This document shows positions 1 through 11,402 of a stretch of 49,662 nucleotides of DNA, piece after piece (positions within the stretch are counted from its first letter, which is position 1; each line of letters begins with the position of its first letter). The position numbers and the translations under genes are program-made. The stretch lies in assembly GCA_000969725.1 (NCBI GenBank), contig JXSR01S045781.1; one strand, written 5' to 3'. Origin of the DNA: Ophiothrix spiculata. Its lineage: Eukaryota; Echinodermata; Ophiuroidea; Amphilepidida; Ophiotrichidae. The notes below the pieces were generated by a model. The model saw only the letters and a program-made list of their open reading frames with translations, was not told the origin of the DNA and searched no databases.

Positions 1-153
1 AGGCCTACCACCTTCAGGGGGATCAGGTCAAAGTCAACAGGTAGTGTACGTTCTTTATAAGCTAAAGAACGGCGAAGTTACGATATTTAGAACTTTCCCA
101 GCAAAATATCGATTTGGTGGCCATTTTTGCCAAAAATCGCGATTTTTCTGACT

Positions 154-232
154 CAAGGCGTTGCGTAATTTTCTGACAGGCTCAATGCGTTATCATGACG
201 TCATAAGTATGTCATAATTGCGTAACGCCTTG
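154..232. repeat. Small inverted repeat
   Basis: Arms beginning CAAGGCGTTGCGTAATT and ending AATTGCGTAACGCCTTG face each other across about 45 bp that includes a CRE-like TGACGTCA. It is probably a small foldback element; no clear target-site duplication was seen. Confidence 0.6.
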
Positions 233-307
233 GCCGATTTTCATGTTTTGGTATCAATGGATAGAGGAGACCCTACCCTATGGTATAAAGAAAATCAACT
301 TTTAGCG

Positions 308-336
308 CCCCCCCCCCCCCCCCCCCCCCCCCCCCC
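308..336. repeat. Poly(C) tract
   Basis: A run of 29 consecutive C. Such homopolymers are prone to length error in sequencing and can adopt i-motif/G-quadruplex structures. Confidence 0.95.
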
Positions 337-3026
337 GTGATATCAAACGTTGTAAGACAAGGGTTATTAAACAACTCAAATAACAACATGCAGTTGATAC
401 TGAGCAAGCACTGCACTATTATGCATATTTTACTTTACAAATAAAAAAAGGTAGTATATTAAAACTGGGATGTAAACTTGAACAAGATTTATTTACTTTT
501 TAATGCATACCTTGTCGTAGGCATAGACTGGAATGGGTCGAATTGGCACATGTACATATTCGTGGTCGAATTCGCAAATTTGCGGCGGGTGAAGTGTCTC
601 GTTTTTGTTTAGTTTTCATTTTGAGTTTTCGCGGCTAGCAAAATGGATGTAAAATTCAGTAAGTTTGTGGAAATTGAGCATAAAACAACACGATCTTAAT
701 CATATACACCTGTTTTCGAAACCAAGCTAAGTAGTAGAGTATGTAATGGTAATGGCACTGGTAAGAAGATAAACTTCTGCTCGTACTTGGGCTTGGCGTA
801 AGCTTAATCGCATTATTATTAACGTAATCAGTAATGTATTGATTCAAGTCGTGCTGCTAGCCTTTTGTTTGAGATCTAGAAAGTGTTTTAAACTCAATGA
901 GAACTTTTCTTCTGGGACTTTTTGAAATCGCACGCGGCAATTTTTTATTACTCACATTATTCATAAGGCTACTGGTTGAATGAAGGTAGACGACCACAGC
1001 AGCCATTACGGTTTGACAGTTCTCCCTATACAACGCATGTATTTAGGTTGGTAAACAAAAAAATATGTTTTATTTGGATTGTCATTAAATTAGTGCTATT
1101 TCAAAGAGCTAACTGAAAGCAAACTAATAAGCCATAAATCAACTTTGTCGGGTTTTCAGTTGCGGAGATAAATTAGTTTTTTGACGCGACTCTTCAGTTT
1201 GAGCCCATATACTGTATGTGCATGTGTGCATGACGACTCAGAACCACCACCCAGGGTCAGTATTTTTAAAGATATTGAAAATTCATATTTGCGAGTAAAA
1301 TTTTAGAATATAGTACAAAAAATAATGCAATTAAATATCCCGAAATGATTTTTGCAAAATCCGCTAAGAAAACTTGTAAATCATAGCTCAAAGTTGTTGA
1401 AATACCTTACGAAAAAATGTCAATGTGACGCTTAGAAAAAAGTGTGATATCTGTGATATGACGCCATCTTTGTTTCCATAATAGCCTAAGTTCGTGGCCT
1501 CTAACTTACGTAAACGGCATGCATGGTCAACCGGCGTAAGAGCAAGTGCTAGTCCCAAAATGTGAATTATCTACGATGGACTCCATCTACGATAATTCTC
1601 CTGAGAAGGTGACGTAGGCACTAAGCAAGTGCAATGCTTATTAGGTGATGATAGACTCTTTTTAATTTCCGAAAAACGTGTGCGCATGTGTGATGACCCA
1701 TAATATAATATGACCCTTTGATATCCCATAATAAATTACGGAAATCATCGGAAGGGCGAAGTACCTAAATTCATTCACAAATTATCCAGGGCTACGAAAT
1801 CAAAACTCCGAACGACACATATTCAAGTGCAGTTACACTCTAATCAAGTGCACCTTTATTCACCCAACCAAACATGCCACATTTGTAGATGTACCTTAAC
1901 ATACTTTTATATGCAACCATTATCCAATATACAACTACCAACACCTGTTTACTTGAGCCCAATTATTCCAGGAAACTTCTTTGAGGTTTTATGGTTACAA
2001 ATGATAAATTTTCAACCAACAAGACAACCCAAACCATGACTGTGCTGTGCACTGATAGAATGTATAATGAAATGGAGCACAGAAATGCCCACTCTCATAA
2101 GTGGTATCTTTTTAGACAAAACAAAGGCCCATTCACACCTGACTGAAAAACCTTGAGCCAATTGGCCACACACAATTGGCCACTCCAAATGAATGAATGA
2201 TTTCGCAATGATAAAGCATTTTATTGTCTAAGTCAATAAAATTGATTACACCTCGGTCAACTTCGATGAGAGCGGACTTTGCCGACACTGGCCGAAGATA
2301 TTTTGAAGAGGTGAATGACGTCATTATCAATTTGGAGCGAAATTCGGCTGCTGTGACAAGTCAATTATCCCCCGTAATTGTATCAAGGTATAGCAATAAA
2401 TCTTTAAAAAGAAGTAAATTTTCAATTCCTCAAAGTACATTTACTACTTGGAAACCTTCAAAACGAAACTGAAAATCTTACTTTTACTGTAATCCACGGT
2501 GCAATCAATGTGTACCATTCGCCACCACAGAGGAGAAAATCAAAGATTGCGCCGACTGTGCAACACATGGGGCAAAAACTGGGGAGAGTGTGGCGCCAGC
2601 ATCGGCGATGCTTGTTTACGAAACTAATGTATTCTCAGTGGCTAAAATTAGCCATCGACTTTTTTGCTATTTGCCATTCCTTTTTTGTTGGATCACTCAT
2701 GTATTGTTGTTAACAATAATATTAATGAGTATCTACTTAAGTGTTTGTTGATTGAAAAAATCAAAATGTGTACTTTGATCATGCATTTTTTAATTTAAGG
2801 TGATTGTTTACATAAAAATGATCATGAATTTTCACAAGTTTATGTTTGGTAAACTCCTTGACTACCATGGCCTATGGCTTAAGCAACTCACTAAGGTGTG
2901 CAAGAGCACATTTCCCACATTTTTCATGATGCGAGTTGTTCAAAATGAGACTTCAAAAAATTGGCAAAATTAACCATTGTTCAATGGAGCTCAGTATGTC
3001 GATAAAACATATATCATTTATCTAGT

Positions 3027-3576
3027 TAGTCCCAGCGCTGTGACCATGGACCATCATTAACTTTTATCATTAGGTATTGTAAGGTTCTAGGTCCTAGGTC
3101 ACAGGAATAATGTGTAATACTTTTACCATTTAAGCTTTCTAAGTTTTGACATGAAATATTTGAAAAATTAAAAGCCTAAAAAAATTCAACTCAGCATAGG
3201 CAACATCTTTTGATAGTGTAGAATCATTACAAACCTAATTTAAACCAAAAGATGAAATTTATCATCCAAAATCTGGATGTAAACAAATCTGAGGTTGTCA
3301 AATTCGGAAACCCAATGCTACAATATACAAGGCAAGTTTAGGCCCAAAAATCACACATTTTGATTCCAACTGTTAACAAACCACCTATCATAGGATGCAC
3401 AAGACTCTCAAGGAGCTTACTAATTAAAACAATTGTGAACAGCTTCAATATTTTGGTTGAATTTGAGGTGTGGACTTAGTCCTCAGATGGTCTGTACATA
3501 CATGCTTAAATGGCAGTTTTACTACATAGCATTTTCCATGACTTGACACTTAAGTCAAGTCATGGTGCCAGGACTA
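3027..3576. mobile_element. Family A MITE, copy 1
   Basis: A non-autonomous element of about 550 bp, homologous along its length to 16588-17110. It starts TAGTCCCAGCGCTG and ends GCCAGGACTA, giving short imperfect terminal inverted repeats, with a palindrome (CATGACTTGAC) just inside the right end. Copy 2 has a perfect 9-bp target duplication; here the flanking nine bases match only partly (ending CTAGT on both sides), so this copy looks older. A 9-bp duplication suggests a Mutator-like origin, which is inference. Confidence 0.75.
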
Positions 3577-4551
3577 CATACTAGTAGGTCTAAATGAAGG
3601 TTGTTTCTTGGGCTTCAATTTACATCATCAAAAGGTACGGTAACAAATATATTGGTATGTATACTGTTTTCTGACGTCTCGATCGTCATCGCAGATGACC
3701 CTGTCCCTGATTCCTGTTTTACAATCATGTTTTTGCAAAATCATGAACATATCACAAATTTTATTCTCTTTATAATATGATTCTGTATGATAAAATGAAA
3801 TTTTCCGAAGGTATATCTCGCTTACAGTCGAAAGACTCCGCGCCCAAAATTCATTTTTTGTGAATGAATACTTACAGTAACTACGTCACATGGAAGCTAC
3901 TGAGTCTGCGAAAAACCAATCATGCCGATGACTCATGCTAATTATGCATTGCTGGCATAAAGGTATGTTTTCATTGTGCTCTACACAGATGGAACTACTT
4001 TTACTCAACGCTCCTCCTTCCAGTTCAGCTTGAAATTGAAAGCGTGCAAATCTCTGCAAACTTTTCAATTATTGTGGATCCATGTACGGGACATATTGCA
4101 GCGAGCAATTGGTGCGAAGCCATTAGAGCGGCATAAGTATGATCCGAAGAAGTGTGCAACGGCACATGTATCTGAACAAAATTTTGTGTGAAAGTTGAAA
4201 CGGGCACTATTATGGATTCGTATTAAGGTATCACAGTGAGCTATTGCCTCGATATTGAAAAGAACATCAAACATATCCAAAGTAAACTCAGGTTTTACAC
4301 TGTTGTAAATTACACATGTGCACTCTCATGGATACACAGGCCGGTGTTGCATTGCCTTGTTTTCCCTTGCTAAGGCCTAGGCAAGTTGACCTGCCATGCA
4401 AGTAAGGAGTCCATGGGAAACCAGTGGAAAAGTGGTAGCCTTCACCCCCACCCTCTTCCACTACCACTCTGCTATGATCATGTGTCATGATTGATTATTT
4501 TGAATGTTGCATTGCATGTTACATACTCAAATATTTTCTTTTTATTTTCAG

Positions 4552-4720
4552 ATATGTAATAAATGATAATGGCCGAAGCATCGCACAATGAAGTTTTTGA
4601 TGAGCTCAGTCGGACATTCAAAGAAGGCAGTAGCAGCCAATCCGAATCCGAGACATCAGAATCACTGCAAACTCGTCAGTTTGTGTCGAAACCTAAGGAA
4701 CCAATTCCAGAACTGGCAAG
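4552..4720 (+). CDS. CENPH: CENP-H exon with start codon
   Basis: The acceptor TTTTATTTTCAG ends at 4551 and the ATG is at 4569, after an in-frame TGA at 4563. This exon codes residues 1-50, an acidic, Ser-rich N-terminus ending EPIPELA. The donor is either AAG|GTGGCT at 4720 or GGCT|GTAAAA at 4726; both leave phase 2, and both are weak. Retaining the intron would end the protein after RWL. Confidence 0.8.
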
Positions 4721-7700
4721 GTGGCTGTAAAAAAATAAATATATTCAAAAGCATCTCAATTTTGCTATTGTTACTAAGATCGGCGGGGGCGGGACATGTG
4801 TGAAGAAAAAAAAACGGGTTGGGAACAATCAGGGGTAGAGTCTTTCTCTTTACGATACTGACTGTTATTATATGTACAGGCATGACTCTTCTGTACAAGG
4901 GACCGACGGATTTAAGTTCCCTCCAAAGTATGACAGTCAGTTTATGTCCGATTTAAGTTCCCTCCGAAGTATGACAGTCTCTCCTGAAATATTACCCAAG
5001 TCGTAAATACTTTGTGTAAGGAGCAGTATAGATCTAGAATATCTGACCCAATACTCCCACCAAATGAGCAAAGATTCCAAGATTCCATTCTGGCATGTGC
5101 CCTCGCCAAGAATTGAACTTGGGCCAAATGTGTTTAATGGGAGATCGCTAACCTCTACACTACTTCATCAGATTTCGTTAAATCTGGACACAATGATCCT
5201 TGGTAGTGTCGCATGTAACCCTATGAATGGGTTCAAAGGTCTTGTAGGGATCATCAGAGGTCAATGACTTATGATAGTTAAATGATATGGCTGGTCAGTA
5301 AATCCAGATACTTAATCAGATTTTCATGCAACCTCCAGTAACCTGTTAGTGGGTCTAAGGTCATCTAGAGTTAAAGTCAACTGTGTAAGTGACCTTTTTC
5401 AGACAAGACTAGTAGTACAGGGACCGCAAAGTATTTTTTGATTGTGATTGTAGTTGATTTATCGTTGTTGTCACAATATGATTCTAATTTGGTATTATTG
5501 CTATTTATATTGTTAGTATGTTACCAACTCTTCCAAGATGTCGCTCAATGTTGATTTTAAAATCCCAGATACAGAGAATGGCTTGCTATGGTGACACGTT
5601 CGTACGAAGCAATAGATGCTGCAAGGAAGGAACCAGATGTTGCAACAAGTGGAAAATCGAGAAGTGACAAAGAAGATGAAATGCAGCAAAGGTAAGGCGT
5701 TGGAGCACAATTAGGCCACAACTTTGTGCTGCCGGCCGCAACCTGGCCACAGCCTTAATTTTCCAAAATGGCGACCGTAGGTTTGATTGTTCACCTCAAA
5801 ATTATTGCAAAATATTCATTACATGTTTTGAAATTATTTAGTGGTGCATAATCAAGCCTACGGTCGCCATATTGGAAAATTAAGGTTGTGGCCAGGTTGC
5901 GGCCTGCCGCACAAAGTTGTGGCTTAATTGTGCTCCAAGGCCTAATAGAATCCAATCCTTGAATTTTGTCATTATTAAAGTTGGTAAGTTGGCCTTGACT
6001 ATATAACATTTTGGGGAATCATGGTTAAGATGCAGATTTCAAATACCTTGGCTCATGTGACCCATTTTTATCTCACCTGATATTTTTAGGAAGAGACACA
6101 CCATTCCAAATTTCTGTCAGCCTTCCACCATCTGCTATCCGCGATTCCCGTCGGGAGCTGAAAGGTCATTTGAGGTCACATTAGAAAACGACCTTTCAAC
6201 AAGCCACCAAACACACAGCGTATGAGCTGGGACTATAAAACCTACGAGTCATAGGTTTTATAGTCCCAGGTATGAGTGAGGTCAATAGTAAACCAATGTA
6301 AACAGCTGTATTTTTGAATGAGTTTGCGTGTGAATTTGGCTGATGTTTTCATTAACTTTGGAATTTTATTGGAAATACCAGACAAGGTCGGGTAAAAACA
6401 AGTGGTCACAAACATAGATTTATGTTTTAGCAATCGTTACACACAATTTTGAAGTAGCCGTCATATAAATAAAACATTTACACTTATATATTTGCTCCCA
6501 GTCCAGCTGAAAATGTGCTTTACGTTTGTCATTTAAGAAAAAAAGAGCAAAACCAAGTACCCCTGCTCAGAACATCCTATAGGTGCTACCTTGTGCCTTG
6601 ATGTCAGTTTCTCGTTCAAAATGGGACAACTATTAATGATATTGTTTTTCATTCAAAAGGGAGCGACTGGAAACAGCTCGTAAAGAAAATGAAAAAACAA
6701 AACAAAAGAATACACAAGCTTAAAGTGTTGTTAAGCAATTGCTAAGACAATTTTAAACATTATTAAAAGGAGAGGATACACAGTTAAATGTGCAGTTTGG
6801 TGGTTTTTGTAATTATGGAAATAAAAATTGAACGGATATTTATTGCCAGCCCAAACTGAACAAATTAGGAAGTCTACGTAGCATCAAACACTAAAATAGT
6901 TGAAATATACGATGCTCCACATCATACCTGTCAACATTTTCAAATTCTGATGAGGGAGACTTCTGTAATGAGTAACGTTTATTGGTAACTTGACATTTGA
7001 GGCCAAAAAGGTACACCCAAAAACTTTTTACGTAGCTTTAAAAAAGGTCTCACAAGCGTACATAAGACTCAATAATGATCTTATAATTCAATTTCTCAAC
7101 AAAAATTGGATACAAAATATAGATTTAAAATATTGCTGCCATTTTTTTTTCTGTAATACAATAATACACATTGCCACATAATATTCCCGCGATATAGCGG
7201 GGCAATGCGGTAGATTGGCTACCCGATGGGGAGATCGGGAGGGTTGCCTAAAAGCGGGAGACTCCAGCCTAAATCGGGAGACTTGACAGGTATGCTACAT
7301 AGCATCAGACACTCAAAATAGTTGATTAACGTTCATAATTTTTTCTTTGATTTCATGTACAGAATTAGTGAACTACAGGAAGAACTTTTTGACAAAGCAT
7401 CCCTATTTTCAACAAAGGAAATAGTCCTACGTAGATTGCAGCTCGGAAACACCTTGCGCAACATTCTTTTCCCGCCAATAGAGGAGGAAGGTACCCTGTC
7501 AGAGGGGGACAGACAAGAATTTATTGATTTATGCAACAGGAATGATGAATTATCATCAGCTATTCTGGGAAATCTTTCTGCTCATGAAAAGACACAGAAT
7601 GAATTGGATGAAGTGAGAAAACGGATTTTTGGTAGGTACTAGGGTGGAGATGTGCATTTATTGAATTCCACCATTCATTTGTGTATATTTAGAGAATGTA

Positions 7701-10700
7701 GCACTCAACACTGCAAAACATTTCTACTCACGCCACATAATAAAGTGTAATGTGATTATATGTTTAGAAAGTTTTGTGCTAGTAGACACCACAAAATCAT
7801 ATACTTGTAGAGACAAAATTGAATGAAAATGACTCAAATTGTATTTTGGTCTTGTGATGGAAGTGCACATATCAAGGAAAGGGAGCATGGGAAATGAAAC
7901 TGACGGGCTAAAAAGTGCGCCTACCCTAAGGGGTTGATTTGCTGCAATAATCAGCTGATTATTACAGCAAATCACCCCTTTATCGCAGCAAATCTGCTCT
8001 ATATGTAAATGATGTACCATGCTACGTCACAAAATAACCATCATTTTGCACCTACTAGGGTTACCCCATTGTTATCTGACAGAGGGGTATGAGAGTTCAG
8101 CTTTTAAGCTGATTTCAGCTTTTTTAATGCCTTCAAAAGAGTCCTAATTTGAGCTTTTTCTTTCATTTTTAGCCTGTTTTGGGCAGTTTGTCACTACTAT
8201 TTTCAGCTTTTTTCAGCTCTTTTTTTTTCACATGACTCTCACACCCCTGTTTACGCGTTAATCCTAAGGGGATGTATATCTCTTTCACAGTCGTTGCGTT
8301 ATCGCTAATACTAGTGAAGCATTTGATTTGTACGGCTTGAATGGCGAACAAATTAAAGTAATAGATCCGTTCTTTCTGTACGTGACCTCTGTGTGACCTA
8401 TTCGTGGTGGGTACAAATTTTGTCCATTGGCTTGGAATAGGAGTTTCACGGCCCTGACATTATGCTGATGGCATACAGGGGAAAAGCAAGTAGAAGTGTC
8501 AGTTGGTCTGAACTAGACACTTCCGACATCCTAACTAGACACTGTCACACTGGCACAAGACAAAATAATTTCATTACCATTAGTATCATGTCTGGTATGT
8601 CATCATGCACAGAGAGCAGATCCTTCATGTAAACTTTACCCTTAAATGGTGAATTTGACAGCCACAAATTTTGTTGTCACTGCTGAAAATTGTTATATAC
8701 CCTAAATGACTTTTCCTTTGACCCAAGGAATCAGAAATGGTGTTGGTCTACCCTTCCTCACCTGTGGTTTATGATCTTATGTAGGACTAGCCATATCTAA
8801 TCATCTGCACCCAGTCTCGCTACTTTGACCATTTTGGATGATATCCTGTCATCGTTTGATCATTTAATGTCATTTATCCAACTTTTTGCAAGTCTACCCT
8901 TGGGACTCTTGCACTCAAGATTTTCTTCTGGATGTATCTTTGAGTTTTGAATTTATAGTATATACCTTTTGAATCCACAGATGTACAGAAAGACCACATG
9001 CAATTAATGGATCAGTTGGAGAAGAAAGTGGAAGAGAAAGATTTGAATTCTTCATTAGGTGGAAATCAACGATTGTAAGTAGAATAATGGCTCATCCCCT
9101 ATAGGGAATATACAAACCTTGATAAATTTGAAATACCCATTTATGATACTGCCAAAAGAAGGCTCTCTTGGCCAATATTGGCAATATTTGCCATTTATTG
9201 TATATTGCTAGGAGTGATGAATTTCTTATTTGCCATTTATTGTATATTGCTAGGAGTGATGAATTCTTTCATTTTAATGAAAGTAAGCTTGTAAACGAAA
9301 CACGGTTGTAACTTTACACGATCGCAAGGCTCGTGTTATGTAAGAAATATGCGGTTGATGAAAACACGAAACCCCCCAAAATAAAAAATAAAATAAAGCT
9401 GTTCAGATAAACTGTCATTTTATCCAAAAATTGTCATTTGCGCTTCGATTGAGAAATGATCGCGGATAAAAACATGAAAGATGAACCTTGTTACTGTTAA
9501 TGATGTTAACATTGTTACTAGATGCCTATGTTACTGTTCATATTTGAAAATAAAGAGAGCATGTGCTTATAACCTAACTAGCATGAAGGACACATTCAGA
9601 ATTGCGATTCACGTTAACAGGTTGGCGACCTTCGTGTCGGAAAATGTCACCACTTTAAATTTTGTTTAATATAGGTTTTGTAATTTAAAAAAAAAACCTC
9701 TTTCGGGTATTATAACAGAACATTTAATGAACTGAATTCTATTTTTTTCATTCAAAATATTACTTCAAAATAGGTTGATTTTACCCCTCTAATTTGGACA
9801 ATTTACCTCGGTAGATCGACCAGTTAGTATTTGTATAGGACTTTTAGGGATTATACAGTGCCATTGGGAAATTTAGCATGGTATTGTTTTCTTTCAATTA
9901 TGGTCTGGTCAACTTGTGCACTTTCGTCTAAAGCTTACGGTGTAACATAAGAAAAAACATGGTATAATACATCATAATAAGCTGCTTAACTTTTGAAATG
10001 TTGTGATTCTCGATGATCGTGCAACAGCAGTATCTGACTGCTCAAAAATAATATAAAAAATATATACCTGCAATATGTTATATTTATGTTACAACTTGTC
10101 TCAAATTTCTTCTGCATGTCAATGGCTCTTGAAATCCTGAGGGGGGGGGGGGTCACTCGACTTGTGAATTGCTACGCACTCGCGTCCATAAAAGGCCACC
10201 CTAGTAGGTGCAAAATGATGGTTTTCACCACTGGGCGGCGTCGACATCTTTTACAAAAAGGGTATATTTTTTAATGATAATGAGACGTTAAGGTCGTGAA
10301 ACTAGAAATGTATTGTGTGTGATATAAAAATATATATACCGGGTTTTTAGTGGTGTGCGCTGTGATCTTCCTCCGTGAAGTTAACGACGGTGGGGATTTG
10401 ACGGTCGTAGACATGGGGATAATGTGCTTAAAATGATGTATGATATCGAAGGACAGTTGGCAACATGCACATGTTCAGAGATTATCTGCGTATTTAATGT
10501 GTTGCCATGACATTTCATTAATTAGGCTCTCTATCAGGCAAACTTAAACATTTCATTAATATTTCTGGAGTGTTTATACAAAGAATAAAAAGTATCAGAT
10601 TTGCCACATTTTATCAAATATGCCTTAAGGGTAGCTTTTTTTTATGAATAACGCCAAGTTACGCCATTTAGGGTTACACAATTTGATGGTATAAATTACG

Positions 10701-11094
10701 CCATAAGGGGTCAATTTGCAAGTGTGTTGACACCAGTGGGTAGCACTTAAGTGTGAGAGTGATCCCCCGGGCTTGAAATGGTTCTTTACCTATGGTGACA
10801 CTGTCACCTGAGAACCATTTCAACAGTCACTGATTGAGGGTTGAATACTGAATAATAGGCCTACAAATTTGTAAAAAAAATGGTAGCTATGTCAATTCCA
10901 ACTTTCTTTCATTCACACAATAATTTCATACTATTGAATTTTGCAGGCAGACTGAGATTCAGCAGAAGAAGGACTATATTTGTATCCTGCGTAATATTTT
11001 GCAAGCTTTGATCGTTGGTAGCGGTATCAACTGGGCCGAAGATGAACACTTGCAAGAACTCTTGTTAAGTGTGGGAGAACCAGTCAATTTATAG
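4569..11094 (+). CDS. CENPH: Centromere protein H (CENP-H), 261 aa, five coding exons
   Basis: CENP-H is a subunit of the constitutive centromere-associated network (CENP-H/I/K/M group) that joins CENP-A chromatin to the outer kinetochore in the nucleus. The joined coding exons 4569-4720, 5569-5691, 7363-7631, 8981-9074 and 10947-11094 keep one frame with phases 2,2,1,2. The protein is 261 aa, against 247 in human as I recall it. Residues about 93-230 are coiled-coil-like, with the family's RLQLGNTLR region. The C-terminus carries LIVGSGINWAEDEHLQELLL, which closely resembles human CENP-H (LILGSKVNWAEDPALKEIVL, from memory). The N-terminus is serine/glutamate-rich. The start codon lies 17 bp after a splice acceptor, so the 5' UTR is split. 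The donor of the first coding exon is weak: an alternative six bases downstream keeps frame and adds two residues. Identification is by recalled motif, not by a search. Confidence 0.88.
4905..4980. repeat. Short tandem duplication
   Basis: Two near-identical ~30-bp copies (GATTTAAGTTCCCTCC followed by AAGTATGACAGTC), 40 bp apart, in CENP-H intron 1. Confidence 0.7.
5045..5165 (-). mobile_element. tRNA-derived SINE fragment
   Basis: Read on the minus strand this begins GTAGTGTAGAGGTTAGCGA (A-box-like), followed by CAAGTTCAATTCTTGG (B-box-like). These are the two internal RNA polymerase III promoter boxes of a tRNA head. It lies in CENP-H intron 1, antisense to the gene. The tail boundary is unclear. 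Confidence 0.6.
5569..5691 (+). CDS. CENPH: CENP-H exon 2
   Basis: Acceptor AATCCCAG, donor CAAAG|GTAAGG. It codes residues 51-91 (YREWLAMVTRSYEAID and onward), predicted helical and charged. It starts and ends in phase 2. A long hairpin element begins only about four bases past the donor. Confidence 0.85.
5696..5942. mobile_element. Hairpin MITE abutting CENP-H exon 2 donor
   Basis: The arms are about 90 bp and about 90% identical when inverted. The left arm reads GTTGGAGCACAATTAGGCC and onward through ATGGCGACCGTAGG; the right arm is its reverse complement ending GTGCTCCAA. The loop is about 60 bp. No transposase. Target duplication is uncertain (AAGGC on both sides is possible). Its left arm overlaps the downstream part of the splice donor region. 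Confidence 0.85.
6220..6276. mobile_element. 43-bp palindromic micro-element with 7-bp direct repeats
   Basis: The palindrome 6227-6269 has arms CTGGGACTATAAAACCT and AGGTTTTATAGTCCCAG around a 9-base loop. GTATGAG lies directly on both sides (6220-6226 and 6270-6276), as expected of a target-site duplication. The same terminal sequence and arrangement occurs at 15211-15249. Confidence 0.75.
6660..6825 (+). CDS. CENPH: Possible alternative terminal exon of CENP-H
   Basis: After an acceptor at 6658-6659, phase-2 joining from exon 2 reads 20 further Lys/Glu-rich codons (ERLETARKENEKTK and onward) to TAA at 6721-6723, with AATAAA at 6820-6825. This would give a protein of about 112 aa lacking the CENP-H core. 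The composition fits a coiled-coil extension. However the acceptor has a purine-rich stretch just upstream, so it may be intronic noise. Confidence 0.35.
7363..7631 (+). CDS. CENPH: CENP-H exon 3
   Basis: Acceptor CATGTACAG, donor TTTG|GTAGGT. It codes the main coiled-coil block, residues 92-181 (ISELQEELFDKASLF, RLQLGNTLRNILFPP, and further helix). The Pro-Pro-Ile-acidic segment interrupts the heptads. Frame is set by phase 2 in and phase 1 out. Confidence 0.9.
7928..7980. repeat. 53-bp near-perfect palindrome
   Basis: The arms AAGGGGTTGATTTGCTG and CAGCAAATCACCCCTT flank a second inner palindrome (AATCAGCTGATT). No flanking duplication is evident. CENP-H intron 3. Confidence 0.75.
8081..8250. 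mobile_element. Short TIR element
   Basis: The ends AGGGGTATGAGAGT and ACTCTCACACCCCT are inverted repeats. The interior is rich in TTCAGCTTTT motifs, about 170 bp in all. Probably a MITE; target duplication unclear. Confidence 0.5.
8981..9074 (+). CDS. CENPH: CENP-H exon 4
   Basis: Acceptor GAATCCACAG, strong donor GATT|GTAAGT. It codes residues 182-212, a charged helix (DVQKDHMQLMDQLEKKVEEK) followed by an Asn/Ser/Gly-rich linker. Phase 1 in, phase 2 out. Confidence 0.88.
9186..9269. repeat. 42-bp tandem duplication
   Basis: Two adjacent copies of a 42-bp unit starting ATTTGCCATTTATTGTATAT, nearly identical, in CENP-H intron 4. Confidence 0.9.
10140..10152. repeat. Poly(G) tract
   Basis: About 12 consecutive G in CENP-H intron 4. 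Confidence 0.9.
10773..10823. repeat. 51-bp imperfect palindrome
   Basis: TTGAAATGGTTCT and AGAACCATTTCAA arms with an inner GGTGACACTGTCACC. It shares GAAATGGTTCT and the GTGAC centre with the palindrome at 29368-29426, so the two probably belong to one small family. Confidence 0.7.
10947..11094 (+). CDS. CENPH: CENP-H last coding exon
   Basis: Acceptor TGAATTTTGCAG. It codes residues 213-261 to TAG at 11092-11094. It carries the family signature (ILRNILQALIVGSGINWAED), the conserved C-terminal segment of CENP-H as I recall the human protein. The 3' UTR then runs into a SINE-like sequence; a candidate AATAAA lies near 11635. Confidence 0.92.
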
Positions 11095-11139
11095 AAGCAG
11101 AAAGAAGGCTGGATTGTGTCCTGTCATTCCTGTGAAGAA

Positions 11140-11402
11140 AATCATAGGGATTGGTTGTTTGCAATAATAGTAACTGCACTTTTGAACAATGCAGCAGGTC
11201 CCGAGTTTGAGTCCCAGTGGTGCAAAAGTTGAGTGTGCTGGAAATTCCTTGCGGAAACCCAAAGGAAACCGAGAAGCTGATCCTTGCTACCATAGTTTGT
11301 ATGTGGGCTGATCAAGGTTATTGGAGGACTTAATATAATATGTATGTGAGAGTGGCATGGTGCTGACATGGGCTTCAATACGACGATTGTATCACATACC
11401 AA
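11140..11402 (+). mobile_element. tRNA-derived SINE in or after CENP-H 3' UTR
   Basis: GGTCCCGAGTTTGAGTCCC is a good pol III B-box region. Downstream text includes GGAAATTCCTTGCGGAAACC. The open frames here are repeats, not genes. It begins about 45 bp after the CENP-H stop, so the transcript probably includes it in sense orientation. Confidence 0.55.

Larger units (their letters stand above)
1..4551. other. Upstream non-coding region
   Basis: No coding exon can be supported here. It holds a poly(C) tract, an inverted repeat near 154-232 and one family A MITE at 3027-3576. Because the CENP-H start codon lies just after a splice acceptor at 4550-4551, at least one untranslated first exon and the promoter of that gene should lie in this stretch. 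I cannot place them by eye. The open frames present (for example 2224-2472) have no recognisable domain and no convincing splice context. Confidence 0.6.

Noticed and set aside
2224-2472. 82-codon plus-strand frame
   Set aside because: No domain, and the surrounding text is repeat-like and AT-rich. It could be an exon of an upstream gene but nothing supports that.
4721-4732. Single-exon reading of the CENP-H start exon to TAA
   Set aside because: It gives only a 53-residue peptide; joining to exon 2 keeps frame and yields a family member.
7322-7362. Start of CENP-H exon 3 at the ATG at 7322
   Set aside because: The bases before 7363 are a T-rich intron end with acceptor CAG, and the phase matches exon 2.
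11084-11402. Minus-strand frames of 69 and 86 codons
   Set aside because: They fall on the SINE after CENP-H and are antisense to its terminal coding exon only at the edge.
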